Positions 3,355 through 6,190 of a DNA stretch of 6,190 bases are shown in pieces. The stretch is from Planctomycetales bacterium (GTDB lineage Bacteria > Planctomycetota > Phycisphaerae > SM23-33), in the NCBI GenBank assembly GCA_030631085.1, contig DAOVLV010000124.1, positions 1 to 6,190 on the forward strand, given 5' to 3'. A model generated the notes under the pieces. It searched no databases, had not been told where the DNA came from, and worked only from the letters and a program-made list of their open reading frames with translations. The position numbers were made by a program, and so were the translations under genes. Numbering within the stretch: the stretch's first letter is position 1; every line of letters begins with the position of its first letter.

Positions 3355-5838
3355 ATGGCTGAAGCACTTCCTGGACAGCAGCGTGAGAACTGGGGTTCTC
3401 GCTCGGGATTCGTCCTTGCGGCGATAGGTTCAGCCGTCGGGCTTGGAAACCTGTGGGGCTTCCCCTACAAGGTGTACAGTTACGGCGGCGGCGCGTTCCT
3501 GATCCCGTACGTTATAGCGATGCTTCTGATCGGCATCCCTCTGTTGATTGCGGAATTTTCGCTGGGTCATCTTACCCAGCGTGCCACACCGGACGCCTTC
3601 GGGCGGGTTAACCGCAAGTTCGCGTTCGTCGGATGGTGGCAGATTATTCTCAGTTTCATAATCATCACCTACTACGCTGTCATTCTTGCCTATTGTGTCA
3701 GTTTTCTTGGTTACTCGATCCACGGCATTTTCAAAGGTTCCCTTCCCTGGGCCGGTGAAGGCGTCGAAGGCGTCAAGAAGGCGAAGGACTTCTTCTTCGG
3801 GGATTACCTGAACTTTAATAAGTCATTCACTCTGGGCCGATTGCAGTTCCACATTGTCGGAACTCTAATCATCACCTGGCTGGCGATGTATCTGTGTATC
3901 TTCCGAGGCGTTAAACTGGTCTCCAAGGTGGTGATGTGGACTGTTCCGCTGCCATGGCTGATGCTGCTGATCCTGACTATTCGCGGGCTGACGCTCGAAG
4001 GGGCCGTCCAGGGGCTGGAATACTACCTCGAACCGAACTGGGGCAACTTGGCTGATCCGGTAACGTGGCGATGGGGATTCGGGCAGATGTTCTTCTCTAT
4101 GAGCCTGGCCTTCGGCATCATGATTACTTACTCCAGTTTTCTCCATCGCAAGAGCGACATAAATAATAACGCCGCAATTATAGGCCTGGCCGATATGGGT
4201 ACGAGTTTCGTCGCGGGACTGGCGGTTTTCGCCACACTTGGCGGGATGGCCTATGCAAGCACACTGGCCGGAGCAGCTGTTCCGGTCGAGAAAGTCGTCG
4301 GCGGTGGGCCGGGGCTGGCGTTCGTCGCCTTCCCTTACGCACTGGCGCAACTGCCTCACGCCGCCTGGTTCAGTGCTCTGTTTTTCGCCAGCCTGCTGCT
4401 ACTGGGAATTGATTCTGCCTTTTCCATCACTGAAAGCGTACTGGCGAGTATCGTCGATAAGACCGGATGGAACCGCGGGCGAACCCTGATTGGCCTGAGC
4501 GTCGTCGGGCTTCTTATCGGTGTTTTGTTCTGCACCCAGGGTGGACTGACCTGGCTGGGCACGTTCGACGATTTCATAAACGGCACGTGGGGGATAACGC
4601 TGACCGCCCTGCTGGAGTGCTTCGTGCTGGGCTGGTTGTTCCGTCTGCGTCGCCTGCGCCGGCACGCCAACGAACGCAGCGACTGGAAGACCGGACGATG
4701 GTGGGATTGGTCCATCAGGCTGGTTATCCCTGTTATCCTGGCGGCGCTGTTCGCATGGAGCCTCTTCGACAGTATGAAGGACCCCAACGGATACGCCCTG
4801 AAATACAAACACGACGAACAGAGGATCGAGATTCCCGCATCTGTGGCTCTTCCCGAAAGACCGGTGCTGGAATTGCAATTTATGGCCGATTGGAACGGTA
4901 AGGTCGAACATACCTCAACGCTCGATGAGACAAAGATCGACAAGGCTCCCGATGGATGGTTTATCGGTTCTGACGAACCGATAAAATCTGGATTCAAGAC
5001 CGACGGTCTTATCGGAAAAAAACTTATATTCAAGGCAGGAGCACTGACACCGGGAACGGCCTATATTGTCCGGTACCGCTGGAATTCCCGTCCCGCGATT
5101 GATCCAAAGACGAAACTTCCGATACCCACTCCAACAGACAAGCAGCCGAAGTGGGAAAAGCTGGGCAAGATCGAGACAAATTCAGTAATGACCGGCGTGA
5201 ACATCGGAAACATGGCGGGGCTTGCCCTGATGGCAATCGCGCCGATTCTGGCGATTTTGATAACTTCTTGCCGCTTCAGGAAGCAGCCGGAGTGGACAAT
5301 TCAGACGGATTATTCCAGCGAAGTCCCGCACGGAAGGGGCATCGGTATCGTCGCTGTCATTCTGGGCCTGGCGGCGATGGTTGCGATCGGCATCTCGTTC
5401 GACGACATGCTGCACGGCTCGGCGACCCTTCGCAGCAACGGTTCCGACCCGGACCCGGCGCTTCCGATGTTCATGGTAACGTCGATTTATTTACCCGTCG
5501 GTGCAGCAGCGGCAATGCTGGCGCTGTTGCTGGGTGGAGTTGCCGTAGTGCTGTATGAGAGAAAGACCCTCAAGGCCAGTATGGCGGTTCGTCTCGGCGG
5601 CGGGCTGGGCGTATTGGGACTGGGACTGGCGGGCGGATTGACGCTGGCTTATGCGGTTATGGAGAAGCGGTTCGTCGTAACGCCGACAAAGTATGACGGA
5701 GAACTATCTGGGGTGGCTTACCTTGTCCTGGGCTGTATGCTGGGACTGATTGTCGTCGGGCTGCTGTGGTGCTTCTATCGCGCCATCAAAGCCGCCGGCA
5801 AGGCCGAACCGGAACAAAAACCAGAAAGCCTGGAATAA
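3355..5838 (+). CDS. Sodium:neurotransmitter-type symporter (NSS/SNF family) with large C-terminal extension
   Basis: An 827-residue inner-membrane symporter of the LeuT fold that should use the Na+ gradient to import an amino acid or related small solute. Core: broken TM1 with GSAVGLGNLWGFPY (25-38), TM2 with GGGAFLIPY (44-52), TM3 about 90-120, TM6 with FGQMFFSMSLAFGIMITYSS (242-261), TM7 with GTSFVAGLAVF (282-292), TM8 with GIDSAFSITES (351-361) and TM10 with DDFINGTWGI (405-414). The TM8 Asp353-Ser354 matches the Na2-site GLDS of animal members. Typical bacterial homologues run about 450-520 residues. Here a beta-rich, probably soluble stretch (about 472-612, with fibronectin-III-like LTPGTAYIVRYRW at 564-576) is followed by about five more hydrophobic helices (613-636, 661-683, 706-734, 744-768, 786-809) and a charged tail. 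The start is fixed by the adjacent Shine-Dalgarno and the NWGSRSGF N-terminus. Monocistronic and divergent from the minus-strand genes. The substrate cannot be told. Confidence 0.93.
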   Translation: MAEALPGQQRENWGSRSGFVLAAIGSAVGLGNLWGFPYKVYSYGGGAFLIPYVIAMLLIGIPLLIAEFSLGHLTQRATPDAFGRVNRKFAFVGWWQIILSFIIITYYAVILAYCVSFLGYSIHGIFKGSLPWAGEGVEGVKKAKDFFFGDYLNFNKSFTLGRLQFHIVGTLIITWLAMYLCIFRGVKLVSKVVMWTVPLPWLMLLILTIRGLTLEGAVQGLEYYLEPNWGNLADPVTWRWGFGQMFFSMSLAFGIMITYSSFLHRKSDINNNAAIIGLADMGTSFVAGLAVFATLGGMAYASTLAGAAVPVEKVVGGGPGLAFVAFPYALAQLPHAAWFSALFFASLLLLGIDSAFSITESVLASIVDKTGWNRGRTLIGLSVVGLLIGVLFCTQGGLTWLGTFDDFINGTWGITLTALLECFVLGWLFRLRRLRRHANERSDWKTGRWWDWSIRLVIPVILAALFAWSLFDSMKDPNGYALKYKHDEQRIEIPASVALPERPVLELQFMADWNGKVEHTSTLDETKIDKAPDGWFIGSDEPIKSGFKTDGLIGKKLIFKAGALTPGTAYIVRYRWNSRPAIDPKTKLPIPTPTDKQPKWEKLGKIETNSVMTGVNIGNMAGLALMAIAPILAILITSCRFRKQPEWTIQTDYSSEVPHGRGIGIVAVILGLAAMVAIGISFDDMLHGSATLRSNGSDPDPALPMFMVTSIYLPVGAAAAMLALLLGGVAVVLYERKTLKASMAVRLGGGLGVLGLGLAGGLTLAYAVMEKRFVVTPTKYDGELSGVAYLVLGCMLGLIVVGLLWCFYRAIKAAGKAEPEQKPESLE

Positions 5839-5902
5839 TTGCCAATTTCCAATTTTCAATTGCCGATTGAAAAAATGCGACTCCTTGAACAATCGGAAAT
5901 TG
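5839..5902. repeat. CAATT-rich intergenic repeat with nested inverted repeats between convergent genes
   Basis: The spacer holds three tandem CAATT-type units (5843-5862). It also holds a perfect inverted repeat TTTTCAAT / ATTGAAAA (5853-5860, 5866-5873; 5-nt loop), and a wider pair CAATTTCC / GGAAATTG (5843-5850, 5895-5902) that encloses it. The AATTGCCAATTTCCAATTTTCAATTG type of string recurs between genes in several environmental bacterial lineages as far as I recall. It may act as a bidirectional transcription end or simply be a dispersed repeat. Confidence 0.45.
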
Positions 5903-5911
5903 TTATCTTTT
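5888..5911 (+). terminator. Weak candidate terminator downstream of the symporter gene
   Basis: AACAAT (5888-5893), loop CGGAA, ATTGTT (5899-5904), then ATCTTTT. It is positioned to end symporter transcription and overlaps the smpB stop codon on the other strand. The stem has only six base pairs, one of them G-C, so it would be weak alone. Confidence 0.3.
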
Positions 5912-6190
5912 CATTTGCCGGTCAATGTCGCGCTTCTGCTGGCGGTCCTGGATGCTGCGGCGCTTGTCGTAGGATCGTTTGCCGACGGCTATACCGAGTT
6001 CGCACTTGGCCCAGCCGGCTTTGAAATACAACGCCAGCGGGATGAGCGTATGGCCCTTCTGAAGAACGTGGGTCTGGAGTTTGCGAATCTGTCGGCGGTG
6101 CAGAAGCAACTTCCGATCACGCAGAGGATCGTGCTGCAATGTCCCGACAGCCTGTTTGTACTCGACGATATTGGCTCCGCACAGATACAC
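5903..6190 (-). CDS. smpB: SsrA-binding protein SmpB, C-terminal part (5' end outside window)
   Basis: About 95 C-terminal residues of SmpB, the small basic protein that binds the tRNA-like domain of tmRNA and brings it to stalled ribosomes for trans-translation. Visible hallmarks: VYLCGANIVEY (beta-barrel strand), HDPLRDRKLLLHRRQIRKL, QKGHTLIPLALYFKAGWAKCEL, GIAVGKRSYDKRR, and the basic tail DRQQKRDIDRQMKR that reaches the ribosome decoding centre. Full-length SmpB is about 150-160 residues, so roughly the first 55-65 lie beyond the right edge. The GTG at the very edge is an internal Val, not a start. TAA at 5905-5903. Convergent with the symporter gene. Confidence 0.96.
   Translation of the reverse strand: MYLCGANIVEYKQAVGTLQHDPLRDRKLLLHRRQIRKLQTHVLQKGHTLIPLALYFKAGWAKCELGIAVGKRSYDKRRSIQDRQQKRDIDRQMKR

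Noticed and set aside
3757..3790. Short direct repeat GAAGGCGTC in the symporter gene
   Set aside because: It encodes a charged loop (GEGVEGVKKAKD) between TM3 and TM4. Two short copies are within expectation and disturb no motif.
5839..6024. Plus-strand frame beginning MPISNFQLPIEKMR
   Set aside because: It begins in the CAATT repeat, runs antisense to smpB, has no homology I recognise and no good ribosome-binding site.
1..6190. Defence system, CRISPR array, prophage, transposon or RNA genes
   Set aside because: No regular direct repeats, transposase, integrase, nuclease cassette, or tRNA/rRNA signature was seen; the genes are housekeeping, stress-response and transport types.

Overview
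This window reads as ordinary chromosomal DNA, moderately GC-rich, from an anaerobic or microaerophilic bacterium. The lifestyle inference rests on a peroxide-sensing PerR-type regulator directly followed by rubrerythrin, with a rubredoxin-like mini-protein and a thioredoxin-domain protein nearby. The taxon cannot be fixed from the sequence. The CAATT-rich intergenic repeat and the enlarged sodium:neurotransmitter-type symporter would fit a Planctomycetes/Phycisphaerae-like or similar environmental lineage, but that is only an impression. No transposase, CRISPR array, tRNA, rRNA or phage gene was seen.

Region 1-2250 (minus strand) is one compact operon, transcribed right to left: a PerR/Fur regulator (2179-1721), rubrerythrin (1737-1165), a TIGR02757/DUF2400 protein of the HhH-GPD-like type (1156-353), and a membrane-anchored DUF6132-like/thioredoxin fusion cut by the left edge (351-1). 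The genes overlap by 17 nt or are 8 nt and 1 nt apart. A near-consensus sigma-70 promoter (TTGACA, 17 bp, TATAAA) with an UP-element-like A/T block sits immediately upstream, so close to perR that the mRNA leader should be only about 10-12 nt.

Region 2312-3240 (minus strand) is a second small unit. It holds a 27-residue rubredoxin-like protein whose two CxxC knuckles are fused with almost nothing between them, then a stand-alone SpoIIE/RsbU-type PP2C phosphatase. A possible intrinsic terminator closes this unit, and its U-tract is the same DNA as the UP element of the perR promoter.

Region 3241-5838 (plus strand) is divergent. It encodes an 827-residue NSS/SNF-family sodium symporter with a normal LeuT-fold core, plus a large predicted soluble insert (about residues 472-612) and extra C-terminal membrane helices. 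Its Shine-Dalgarno is displayed in the loop of a perfect 6-bp hairpin that abuts the ATG. Region 5839-5902 is a short repeat-rich convergent spacer, and the right edge (6190-5903, minus) holds the C-terminal part of smpB.

How the genes could work together (inference): PerR senses peroxide, rubrerythrin reduces it using electrons from a rubredoxin-type carrier, the thioredoxin fusion handles thiol/disulfide repair at the membrane, and the TIGR02757 protein may take part in nucleic-acid damage handling under the same regulator. The points most worth a second look are the minimal rubredoxin, the operon membership of the uncharacterised TIGR02757 protein, and the unusual symporter architecture.
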